33,967 bases of DNA from Pseudomonas fluorescens (GTDB lineage: Bacteria; Pseudomonadota; Gammaproteobacteria; Pseudomonadales; Pseudomonadaceae): contig NZ_CABVHJ010000030.1 in assembly GCF_902497745.1 (NCBI RefSeq), positions 5,727 through 39,693 of the forward strand, in the 5' to 3' direction. The position numbers were made by a program, and so were the translations under genes. Every line of letters starts with the position of its first letter. Position 1 is the stretch's first letter. The notes beneath the pieces were generated by a model. It saw only the letters and a program-made list of their open reading frames with translations. It was not told where the DNA came from and ran no database searches. Of this stretch, positions 15,083 through 22,128 are shown piece after piece.

Positions 15083-15116
15083 AAACCTGCGTCTCCGAGT
15101 GGGGAGGCAGGTTTTT
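15083..15116. promoter_or_regulatory. Hairpin touching the start codon of the LLM gene
   Basis: AAACCTGCGTCTCC (15083-15096) and GGGGAGGCAGGTTT (15101-15114) pair over 14 positions with two imperfections and a 4-base loop. On the minus strand this lies in the mRNA leader directly before the ATG and would bury the GGAG ribosome site. On the plus strand the T run makes it look like a terminator, though no plus-strand gene ends here. Confidence 0.5.
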
Positions 15117-15324
15117 CTAGCGAACGAAAACCTGCCGAATTCATTAGCTTGTTTTGTGCAATGAGGGCATATACCCGAGTTTCAATAGCCGAGTCGAAAT
15201 TTCCTACTAAAAAAGTCAACGATTCAACCGGGCTGAACTTTGCTGCGGCGTCTATCCTCAGAAGCCTTGCAAGCAAAAACCACGACGACGCGGCGTTTCC
15301 GCGCCAGATATTGAGGAGGCAGAC

Positions 15325-15756
15325 ATGGCTATCGTTAAGAAAGCATCCGCACATTGGGCAGGTGATCTGAAAACCGGTATTGGCTCGATCTCCACCGAAA
15401 CCGGTGTCCTCAGAGAAGCACCGTACGGCTTCAAGGCCCGCTTCGAGGGTGGCAAGGGCACCAACCCGGAAGAGCTGATCGGCGCGGCGCATGCCGGCTG
15501 TTTCTCCATGGCGTTTTCGATGATTCTCGGCGATGCGGGCCTCAAGGCCGACAGCATCGATACCCAGGCTGAAGTCACGCTCGATCAGGTGGATGGCGGA
15601 TTCGCGATCACCGCGGTGAAACTGATCCTCAAGGCGAAAATCCCGGGGGCGACGCAGGAGCAGTTTGAAGAGCTCAGCAACAAGGCCAAGGAAGGGTGCC
15701 CGGTGTCCAAGGTACTTAATGCGAAGATTACTCTAGACGCTTCGCTGGTCAGCTAA
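15325..15756 (+). CDS. osmC: OsmC family peroxiredoxin (organic hydroperoxide reductase)
   Basis: The 143-aa protein is a full-length OsmC: it reduces organic hydroperoxides with two reactive cysteines. Cys59 lies in AAHAGCFSMAFS and Cys125 in EGCPVSKVLN, the two family positions. The N-terminal ASAHWAGDLKTGIGSISTETGVL is typical of OsmC rather than Ohr. The ribosome site GAGGAGG is well placed before ATG 15325. It is a single gene with a 3' REP pair; expression is probably stress-linked, but no operator is recognised. Confidence 0.95.
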   Translation: MAIVKKASAHWAGDLKTGIGSISTETGVLREAPYGFKARFEGGKGTNPEELIGAAHAGCFSMAFSMILGDAGLKADSIDTQAEVTLDQVDGGFAITAVKLILKAKIPGATQEQFEELSNKAKEGCPVSKVLNAKITLDASLVS

Positions 15757-15775
15757 TTTGTCGCTGGCTGATCTG

Positions 15776-15874
15776 ACGCCTTCGCGAGCAGGCTCGCTCC
15801 CACAGGGATTCGTGTGGCACACAGGTCCAATGTGGTAGCGAGCCTGCTCGCTAAGGCGATTTCGAAATCGCTAC
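15776..15874. repeat. REP doublet (REPIN-like)
   Basis: Two REP sequences in opposite orientation: GCCTTCGCGAGCAGGCTCGC followed by TCCCACAGGG at the left, and its inverted partner TGTGGTAGCGAGCCTGCTCG, then CTAAGGCGA, at the right, about 25 bases apart. This is the usual form of P. fluorescens REPINs, which lie between genes and are mobilised by a REP-associated RAYT protein encoded elsewhere. Confidence 0.85.
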
Positions 15875-15995
15875 AGGTCTGAACCAAAAATACAAGTTGT
15901 GAGCGAAGTCAGAACCCTCGCTGTAAAAGTATGGTCGAATCAATGACAGCAGCTTCAGCGCACACCCGTGCGCGCTGCCTCAGGGAGCTTCACTC

Positions 15996-16235
15996 ATGAA
16001 ACATATTGGCTTGGCGATCCTCTGCAGTGCACTGGCCACCTCGGTAATTGCGGCACCCAAAGACTGCGAAGAACTGAAAAACGAAATCGAAGTGAAGATC
16101 CAGGCCAACGCCGTGCCGTCTTACACGCTGGAAATCGTCAGCAAGGAAGAGGCCGACAAACACGACGTAGCGATGGTCGTCGGCACCTGCGACAACGGCA
16201 CCAAAGCGATCATTTATCAGAAGAACGATCGCTAG
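15996..16235 (+). CDS. DUF1161 domain-containing secreted protein, copy 2
   Basis: A 79-aa exported protein paralogous to the one at 13596. Signal peptide MKHIGLAILCSALATSVIAA, then PKDCEELKNEIEVKIQANAV, YTLEIVSKEE and VVGTCDNGTKAIIYQK. The two core cysteines are kept; compared with copy 1 it has an insertion EEADKHDVA before the second cysteine. The ribosome site is CAGGGAG. It converges on the lipoprotein gene after only six bases. Function unknown. Confidence 0.87.
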   Translation: MKHIGLAILCSALATSVIAAPKDCEELKNEIEVKIQANAVPSYTLEIVSKEEADKHDVAMVVGTCDNGTKAIIYQKNDR

Positions 16236-16241
16236 ACCTGA

Positions 16242-16661
16242 CTAGATAATGCAGTTGTACTCACGATCCTCGGCGACGATTTCGCGTTTGGCGTTGTACA
16301 GCCGGGCGCTCGGTGTGAACCCCAGCGACCGCCCCTCCAGCACGTAACGCTGCCCGGCCTCGAAATGGTCGTAACGGATGTACAGGTAGCACAACCGCTC
16401 CACTGGCCCGTTCATCAAGCTGCCGCCACCACCAAATACTTCGAAATCGAACCGCACGCGCAGTTCGTGACTGCCGGGGGTGACCTGAAAGTAGCGCCCG
16501 TCATTCAGTCGTTGTTTGTCGAGACGCTCGGCCATCAGCACTTTACCGCCGGGTGTCGGCGTCGAAAAATCGACCCAGGCCATGTGCGGATCGGCCGGGG
16601 GCAAAGGCGTCTGACAACCGGCCAAAAGACCGGCAGCGAGCAACAACAGCAACTGGCGCAT
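16242..16661 (-). CDS. PA0061/PA0062-family lipoprotein
   Basis: A 139-aa lipoprotein with a signal peptide and lipobox LAGC (Cys16), then PHMAWVDFSTPTPGGKVLMAERLDKQRLNDGRYF split by the conserved PGSHELRVRF. The C-terminal half has LCYLYIRYDHFEAGQRYVLEGRSLGFTP, in line with its neighbour. The pattern AWxDL...R(Y/F)F.V.PGSHEL.VR marks both proteins as paralogues, like PA0061 and PA0062 in P. aeruginosa. Ser/Gln at +2 would favour the outer membrane. Function unknown. The ribosome site is weak (GTGGA). Confidence 0.85.
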   Translation of the reverse strand: MRQLLLLLAAGLLAGCQTPLPPADPHMAWVDFSTPTPGGKVLMAERLDKQRLNDGRYFQVTPGSHELRVRFDFEVFGGGGSLMNGPVERLCYLYIRYDHFEAGQRYVLEGRSLGFTPSARLYNAKREIVAEDREYNCII

Positions 16662-16701
16662 GATGAATATCCACGGATGTGAATCCTCAGCATAGCGCCG
16701 A

Positions 16702-17124
16702 TCAGGTGCGCTGACAGCCTGCCGGTGTGCCCTGACCTACCACTTTGCGCTGCTCGTCATAAAGCTTGGCCCATGGTCGAAAGCCGATACTGCCGGCCTG
16801 CAACTGATAACGCTGACCGGCGTTGAAGTCCTTGAATTTCACGCTCAACTGGCAATCGCGCCACAGCGGCTCAGCGTCGGGACCGATATTGGTCGCCTCC
16901 ACCGGAAACTGATAACGCACCTTCAACTCATGGCTGCCTGGCTGCACTTCGAAGTAACGTTTGTCGTCGGTCACGCTGCTATCGACCTTCAGCGCTTGCA
17001 ACGACGTGTCCTGCTGCCGGGCATCAAGGTCGATCCAGGCTTGCGAAGGGTCGGGATCGGGCATTCCGAAATTGGCACAACCGGCCAGCGTCAGCAGGCC
17101 CCCTGTCAGCATCAACATGCGCAT
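16702..17124 (-). CDS. PA0061/PA0062-family lipoprotein (second copy)
   Basis: A 140-aa lipoprotein, lipobox LAGC with Cys16 followed by Ala. It shares with the next gene the segments SQAWIDLD, DDKRYFEVQPGSHELKVRY and FNAGQRYQLQAGSIGFRPWAKLYD. AAAGGAG stands seven bases before the start. It lies 40 bases upstream of its paralogue in the same direction, with no terminator between, so the two are likely one operon born from a tandem duplication. Function unknown; both are expected to sit in the outer membrane. Confidence 0.86.
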   Translation of the reverse strand: MRMLMLTGGLLTLAGCANFGMPDPDPSQAWIDLDARQQDTSLQALKVDSSVTDDKRYFEVQPGSHELKVRYQFPVEATNIGPDAEPLWRDCQLSVKFKDFNAGQRYQLQAGSIGFRPWAKLYDEQRKVVGQGTPAGCQRT

Positions 17125-17183
17125 AGCGGTGCTCCTTTAGGCGGGATAGTCTTGCGGGCAGACTCTCCGGGGGATTTCTTATT

Positions 17184-18260
17184 TTGATCAGGCCATTTCC
17201 AAGCCTTGGGTTACTTGATCGCGTTTTTCGGGTTTTGTTTCCGGGTGTGTTGTTTTTGTTGCTCAACGGTTGCACCAGCGTCAGCTATTACAGTCAGTTG
17301 GCCAGCGGCCAACTGCAACTGCTGCGGGCGCGGGAACCCGTGGAAAAAGTCATTGCCGACCCAAGCCGCGACGCGAAATTGCGCACACACCTGGCGCAAT
17401 CGCAGAAGGCCCGCGCCTTCGCCAGCGAACACCTGCATTTGCCGGATAACCAGAGCTATCGCCTGTATGCCGACATCGGCCGGCCGTTTGTGGTGTGGAA
17501 TGTGTTCGCCACTCAGGAGTTCTCCCTGACGCCACAGAACCATTGCTTCCCGATTGCCGGCTGCGTGGCCTATCGCGGTTATTACAGTCAGAGTGCCGCG
17601 CGTGGCGAAGCGGCGATCCAGCGCCTGCAGGGCATGGACGTGTCGATTGGCGGTGTTGAGGCTTACTCGACGCTCGGCTGGTTCAACGACCCGATCCTAA
17701 ATTCGATGATGGGTTGGGGCGATGAGCGTCTGGCCACGCTGATCTTTCATGAACTGGCGCATCAACGCTTTTATGTGAAGGACGACACCGAGTTCAACGA
17801 GTCCTTTGCCACATTTGTCGAGCAGGAAGGCACGCGGCAGTGGCGGGCGTTTCGCGGGTTGCCGGCAGATACCGACTCACGGTTGCAGCAGCGTGATCAG
17901 TTCATTGCGTTGGTGCTTGATGTGCGGTCACGGCTGGAGAAGCTGTATGCGCAGGCATTGCCCGCTGAACAAATGCGCGAACGCAAAGCGGCGGAGTTCG
18001 AGCTGTTTCGCCGCGAATACCGAATGATGAGGGACAACCAGTGGGCCGGGGACAAGCGTTATGACGCTTGGGTGAATGCGCCGTTGAACAATGCGCGGTT
18101 GTTGCCGTTTGGATTGTATGACCAGTGGGTGCCGGCGTTTGCGGCGTTGTTCAAAAAGGTCGGGGGGGATTGGCTGAGGTTTTATGCGCAGGTTGAGCGG
18201 TTGGGTGGGTTGCCGGTGGCTGAGCGTAAGGCGGCGCTGAAAGCGTTGGCAAAATCCTGA
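17184..18260 (+). CDS. Predicted lipoprotein aminopeptidase (COG4324-like)
   Basis: A 358-aa protein with an N-terminal hydrophobic segment ending in LLLNGC (Cys30), a lipobox-like site. The zinc motif HELAHQ is at residues 189-194, followed by NESFATF with Glu206, the likely third ligand; this is the gluzincin pattern of the predicted aminopeptidase family common in proteobacteria. Other conserved blocks are AGCVAYRGYYS and LGWFNDPILNSM. The start is uncertain: TTG 17184 is the only candidate that keeps the whole signal sequence, with GGGGGA nine bases upstream. It is divergent from the lipoprotein pair. Substrate unknown. Confidence 0.82.
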   Translation: MIRPFPSLGLLDRVFRVLFPGVLFLLLNGCTSVSYYSQLASGQLQLLRAREPVEKVIADPSRDAKLRTHLAQSQKARAFASEHLHLPDNQSYRLYADIGRPFVVWNVFATQEFSLTPQNHCFPIAGCVAYRGYYSQSAARGEAAIQRLQGMDVSIGGVEAYSTLGWFNDPILNSMMGWGDERLATLIFHELAHQRFYVKDDTEFNESFATFVEQEGTRQWRAFRGLPADTDSRLQQRDQFIALVLDVRSRLEKLYAQALPAEQMRERKAAEFELFRREYRMMRDNQWAGDKRYDAWVNAPLNNARLLPFGLYDQWVPAFAALFKKVGGDWLRFYAQVERLGGLPVAERKAALKALAKS

Positions 18261-18282
18261 TTTCGCATTGGCTGAGCCGGCC

Positions 18283-18352
18283 CCTTCGCGAGCAAGCTCG
18301 CTCCCACAGGGGGGATGCATTCCAAATGTGGGAGCGAGCCTGCTCGCGAAAG
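18283..18352. repeat. REP doublet (REPIN-like)
   Basis: CCTTCGCGAGCAAGCTCGCT with CCCACAGG at the left, and ATGTGGGAGCGAGCCTGCTC with GCGAAAG at the right, in inverted orientation around a spacer of about 17 bases. Same family as the doublet at 15776. Confidence 0.87.
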
Positions 18353-18360
18353 CAATTTGA

Positions 18361-19011
18361 TCAGCGCTGCAAAAAGGCCTGATGCAACTCGGCCAGCGTT
18401 TCAAAGTGATAAGCCGGCGCTTCGGCATTCAACTCTTCAAAACTGCCAAACCCGTAACCGACCGCCGCCGCATCCAGCCCGTTGCTGCGCGCCCCGATCA
18501 GGTCATGCTTGCGATCGCCGATCATCAACGTATTCGCCGGATCCAGCCCTTCTTCCTTGATCAGATGCGCAATCAGCTCAACCTTGTTGGTCCGCGTGCC
18601 ATCCAGCTCGCTGCCGTAAATCACCTTGAAGTGCCGGGCAAAATCAAAGTGCCGGGCAATCTCGCGGGCGAATTCCCACGGCTTCGAGGTGGCGATATAC
18701 AGCTGCCGGCCCTGCCCGCTCAGGGTTTCCAACAACGGCGTAACGCCGTCGAAGACACGGTTTTCATAGAGGCCAGTGACCTTGAAGCGTTCGCGGTAGA
18801 AATTTACCGCCTGCCACGCCTTGGCCTCGTCAAAGCCGTAGAACTGCATAAACGCCTGCAACAGCGGCGGGCCGATGAAGTGTTCGAGTTTAGTCAGATC
18901 CGGCTCGTCGATACCGAGCCTGGCGAGGGCGAACTGGATGGAGCGGGTGATGCCCTCACGCGGGTCGGTCAGGGTGCCATCGAGGTCAAACAGTACGGTC
19001 TGGTAATGCAT
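18361..19011 (-). CDS. HAD family hydrolase (phosphoglycolate phosphatase-like)
   Basis: A 216-aa haloacid-dehalogenase-type phosphatase. Motif I is DLDGT with Asp9 as nucleophile and Asp11 as acid/base, motif II is the serine/threonine in IATSKP, motif III the lysine near RTNKVELI, and motif IV GDRKHDLIGA. The helical cap lies between motifs I and II. It resembles Gph and PA0065; the natural substrate could be phosphoglycolate, a nucleotide or another small phosphate. It is followed closely (28 bases) on the same strand by no gene of its operon; upstream is the carbonic anhydrase gene in the same direction, so the two may be co-transcribed. Confidence 0.9.
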   Translation of the reverse strand: MHYQTVLFDLDGTLTDPREGITRSIQFALARLGIDEPDLTKLEHFIGPPLLQAFMQFYGFDEAKAWQAVNFYRERFKVTGLYENRVFDGVTPLLETLSGQGRQLYIATSKPWEFAREIARHFDFARHFKVIYGSELDGTRTNKVELIAHLIKEEGLDPANTLMIGDRKHDLIGARSNGLDAAAVGYGFGSFEELNAEAPAYHFETLAELHQAFLQR

Positions 19012-19039
19012 GAGAAATCCTGAGCAGGTGTAAGGCTAT

Positions 19040-19585
19040 TCAGAGCTGGTCGTAGCCTTCGGCCAAATGCAGGTCCTTGAGTTTCACGTAATTCGCCGCG
19101 CTGTAGGTGAAGAAGGCTTTTTCCTTGTCGGTGAGCGGACGGACCTGTTTCACCGGGCTACCGACATAAAGGAAGCCACTTTCAAGGCGCTTGCCCGGCG
19201 GCACCAGGCTGCCGGCGCCGATGATCACGTCGTCTTCAACCACCGCACCGTCCATGACGATGCTGCCCATGCCGATCAACACGCGGCTGCCGACACTGCA
19301 GCCATGCAGCATGACTTTGTGGGCGATGGTCACGTCATCGCCGATCAGCAGCGGGAAACCGTCCGGGTTGAACGGGCCGGCGTGGGTGATGTGCAACACG
19401 CAGCCGTCCTGGACGCTGGTGCGCGCACCGATACGGATGCGGTGCATGTCGCCACGGATCACGGTCAGCGGCCAGACCGAGCTGTCTTCACCGATTTCGA
19501 CGTCGCCGATAACCACCGCTGAGCCGTCGACAAACGCGCCTTTGCAGAGGCTTGGGGTGTGATTCTGGTACTTGCGAACGGACAC
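19040..19585 (-). CDS. Gamma-class carbonic anhydrase family protein
   Basis: A 181-aa left-handed beta-helix protein with hexapeptide repeats (IGDVEIGEDSSVW, IGDDVTIAHKVMLHG, VEDDVIIGAGSLV). The three zinc histidines expected for gamma carbonic anhydrases can be seen in LHITH and in IAHKVMLH. Bacterial members (YrdA, CaiE-like) often show little activity. I chose GTG 19585 (MSVRKYQNHTPSL) with GAGAGA upstream; the longer frame runs into the divergent prlC promoter. It is divergent from prlC, 88 bases apart. Confidence 0.9.
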   Translation of the reverse strand: MSVRKYQNHTPSLCKGAFVDGSAVVIGDVEIGEDSSVWPLTVIRGDMHRIRIGARTSVQDGCVLHITHAGPFNPDGFPLLIGDDVTIAHKVMLHGCSVGSRVLIGMGSIVMDGAVVEDDVIIGAGSLVPPGKRLESGFLYVGSPVKQVRPLTDKEKAFFTYSAANYVKLKDLHLAEGYDQL

Positions 19586-19673
19586 GATAATTTCTCTCTC
19601 TGTCGCCGATAGCTGCGGTGAATGCCGATTGTAATTAAGATGGTTGCATGTTTCCCCAGCCAAGGTGCCAACC

Positions 19674-21725
19674 GTGAGCGTGAACAACCCTCTGCTGCAG
19701 TCCTACGACCTGCCACCGTTCTCCACGATCCGTGCCGAACACGTCCTGCCCGCCATCGAAACGATCCTGGCCGACAACCGCGCCGCCATTGCCGAAATTC
19801 TCAAGACTCAAGGCCAGAACCCTACATGGGCCGGCCTGGTCTTGGCGATGGACGAACTCAATGACCGCCTCGGCGCTGCCTGGAGCCCGGTCAGCCACCT
19901 CAACGCCGTGTGCAACAGCGCCGAACTGCGTGAAGCCTACGAGTCGTGCCTGCCAGCCCTGAGCGCCTACTCCACCGAGATGGGCCAGAACCGCGAACTG
20001 TTCCAGGCTTATGAAGCGCTGGCCAACAGCCCGGAAGCCGCCACTTTCGACGTGGCGCAAAAGACTATTCTGGAACACGCTCTGCGTGATTTCCGTCTGT
20101 CGGGTATCGACCTGCCGGAAGCCGAACAGAAGCGCTACGCCGAAGTGCAAAGCAAACTGTCCGAGCTGGGCAGCCGCTTCTCCAATCAACTGCTCGACGC
20201 CACGCAGGCGTGGACCAAGCATGTCACCGAAGAGGCCGCCCTCGCCGGCCTGACCGATTCGGCCAAGGCGCAAATGGCTGCCGCCGCACAGGCCAAAGGC
20301 CTCGACGGCTGGCTGATCACCCTGGAATTCCCGAGTTACTACGCGGTGATGACCTACGCGCAAGATCGTGCGCTGCGTGAAGAAGTCTACGCCGCCTACT
20401 GCACCCGCGCCTCGGATCAAGGCCCGAATGCCGGCCAGAACGACAACGGCCCGGTGATGGAAGAGATCCTCGACCTGCGTCAGGAACTGGCCAAACTGTT
20501 GGGCTTCGCCAGTTTCTCCGAGCTGAGCCTGGCCACCAAAATGGCCGAGTCCAGCGATCAGGTGCTGAGCTTCCTGCGCGATCTGGCCAAGCGCAGCAAG
20601 CCGTTTGCCGCACAGGATCTGCAACAACTGCGTGCCTATGCCGCCGAACAAGGCTGCGCCGATCTGCAAAGCTGGGACAGCGGTTTCTACGGCGAAAAGC
20701 TGCGTGAACAACGCTACAGCGTCGCCCAGGAAACCCTGCGCGCCTACTTCCCGATCGACAAAGTGCTGGGCGGACTGTTCGCCATCGTCCAGCGTCTGTA
20801 CGGCATCGAAATCGCTGAACAGAAAGGCTTCGATACCTGGCACCCGGACGTGCGCCTGTTCGAGATCAAGGAAAACGGTCAGCACGTCGGCCGCTTCTTC
20901 TTCGACCTCTATGCCCGCGCCAATAAGCGTGGCGGTGCGTGGATGGACGGCGCGCGCGACCGTCGTCGTACCGTCGACGGCGTGCTGCAAAGCCCGGTGG
21001 CCAATCTGGTGTGCAACTTCACTCCGGCCGACAGCGGCAAACCTGCGCTGCTGACCCACGATGAAGTGACCACGCTGTTCCACGAATTCGGTCACGGCCT
21101 GCACCACCTGCTGACCCGCGTTGATCACGCCGGTGTTTCCGGCATCAACGGTGTGGCGTGGGACGCGGTCGAGCTGCCGAGCCAGTTCATGGAAAACTGG
21201 TGCTGGGAGCCGGAAGGCCTCGCGCTGATTTCCGGTCACTACGAAAGCGGCGAGCCGCTGCCGCAGGACCTGCTGGAAAAAATGCTCGCGGCGAAGAATT
21301 TCCAGTCCGGCCTGATGATGGTCCGTCAGCTCGAGTTCTCGCTGTTCGACTTCGAATTGCACGCCACCCACGGTGACGGCCGCAGCGTTGCGCAGGTGCT
21401 GGAAGGCGTGCGTGACGAGGTGTCGGTAATGCGTCCGCCGGCTTACAACCGCTTCCCGAACAGTTTCGCGCACATCTTCGCCGGCGGTTACGCGGCGGGT
21501 TACTACAGCTACAAGTGGGCTGAAGTGCTGTCGGCCGATGCCTTCTCGAAGTTCGAAGAAGACGGCGTGCTCAACGCAGAAACCGGTCGCGCCTTCCGTG
21601 AAGCGATTCTTGCCCGCGGTGGTTCGCAGGCGCCGATGGTGCTGTTCGTCGACTTCCGTGGCCGTGAGCCGTCGATTGACGCACTGTTGCGCCACAGCGG
21701 CCTGAGTGAGGACGCGGCAGCATGA
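19674..21725 (+). CDS. prlC: Oligopeptidase A (M3 zinc peptidase)
   Basis: PrlC is a cytosolic M3 oligopeptidase that degrades short peptides, including cleaved signal peptides. The 683-aa product has the zinc site H470-E-F-G-H474 and Glu500 in VELPSQFMENW, and the substrate-side block AHIFAGGYAAGYYSY with His600, which stabilises the transition state in this family, and its tyrosines. I chose GTG 19674 (MSVNNPLLQSYDLPPF), the conserved N-terminus. The yheV gene overlaps its stop by four bases (ATGA), as in many gamma-proteobacteria. A diverged second M3 gene follows at 22129. Confidence 0.95.
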   Translation: MSVNNPLLQSYDLPPFSTIRAEHVLPAIETILADNRAAIAEILKTQGQNPTWAGLVLAMDELNDRLGAAWSPVSHLNAVCNSAELREAYESCLPALSAYSTEMGQNRELFQAYEALANSPEAATFDVAQKTILEHALRDFRLSGIDLPEAEQKRYAEVQSKLSELGSRFSNQLLDATQAWTKHVTEEAALAGLTDSAKAQMAAAAQAKGLDGWLITLEFPSYYAVMTYAQDRALREEVYAAYCTRASDQGPNAGQNDNGPVMEEILDLRQELAKLLGFASFSELSLATKMAESSDQVLSFLRDLAKRSKPFAAQDLQQLRAYAAEQGCADLQSWDSGFYGEKLREQRYSVAQETLRAYFPIDKVLGGLFAIVQRLYGIEIAEQKGFDTWHPDVRLFEIKENGQHVGRFFFDLYARANKRGGAWMDGARDRRRTVDGVLQSPVANLVCNFTPADSGKPALLTHDEVTTLFHEFGHGLHHLLTRVDHAGVSGINGVAWDAVELPSQFMENWCWEPEGLALISGHYESGEPLPQDLLEKMLAAKNFQSGLMMVRQLEFSLFDFELHATHGDGRSVAQVLEGVRDEVSVMRPPAYNRFPNSFAHIFAGGYAAGYYSYKWAEVLSADAFSKFEEDGVLNAETGRAFREAILARGGSQAPMVLFVDFRGREPSIDALLRHSGLSEDAAA

Positions 21726-22015
21726 GTGAGGGGCCTGTGATTACCAAGAAACGCTTTATCGCCGGGGCGGTGTGCCCGGCGTGCAGCGAGCCGGACAAGT
21801 TGATGATGTGGAACGAGGACGGCGTGCCGCACCGTGAATGTGTGGCTTGCGGTTACTCCGACACGCTCAATGAGCAAGGACTTTCGGTGCCGAAAGAATT
21901 GGGCACGCGGGTCAACACCAGCGCGCTGAACAAACCCGCGCCGGACAAGACCGTGCAGGCCGTGCAGTTTTTCCCCAACCCGAAACTGAAAAAGAAGCCT
22001 GACCAGCCCAATTGA
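21722..22015 (+). CDS. yheV: YheV family putative zinc ribbon protein
   Basis: A 97-aa protein with two CxxC pairs: VCPACSEPDK near residue 18 and ECVACGYSD near residue 40, a zinc ribbon. The N-terminal VITKKRFIAGAVCP is the family signature. The C-terminus is basic and rich in lysine and proline. The ATG overlaps the prlC stop (ATGA), so it is translated with prlC, and the pair is conserved. Its function is not known. Confidence 0.92.
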   Translation: MSEGPVITKKRFIAGAVCPACSEPDKLMMWNEDGVPHRECVACGYSDTLNEQGLSVPKELGTRVNTSALNKPAPDKTVQAVQFFPNPKLKKKPDQPN

Positions 22016-22024
22016 GCCGTGACG

Positions 22025-22052
22025 ACCTCGCACCGAATCAGCGGTGCGAGGT
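22025..22052 (+). terminator. Hairpin after prlC-yheV
   Basis: Perfect 11-bp stem ACCTCGCACCG / CGGTGCGAGGT with a 6-base loop, nine bases after the yheV stop. No T tract follows, so termination may be partial. Confidence 0.55.
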
Positions 22053-22128
22053 GGTATCTATCTAATGCCTTGCCCTTGCGCTTTCTCCGTAGGCTGAATT
22101 TTTTCAACCTGCGGTCAAGGAAGACGCG

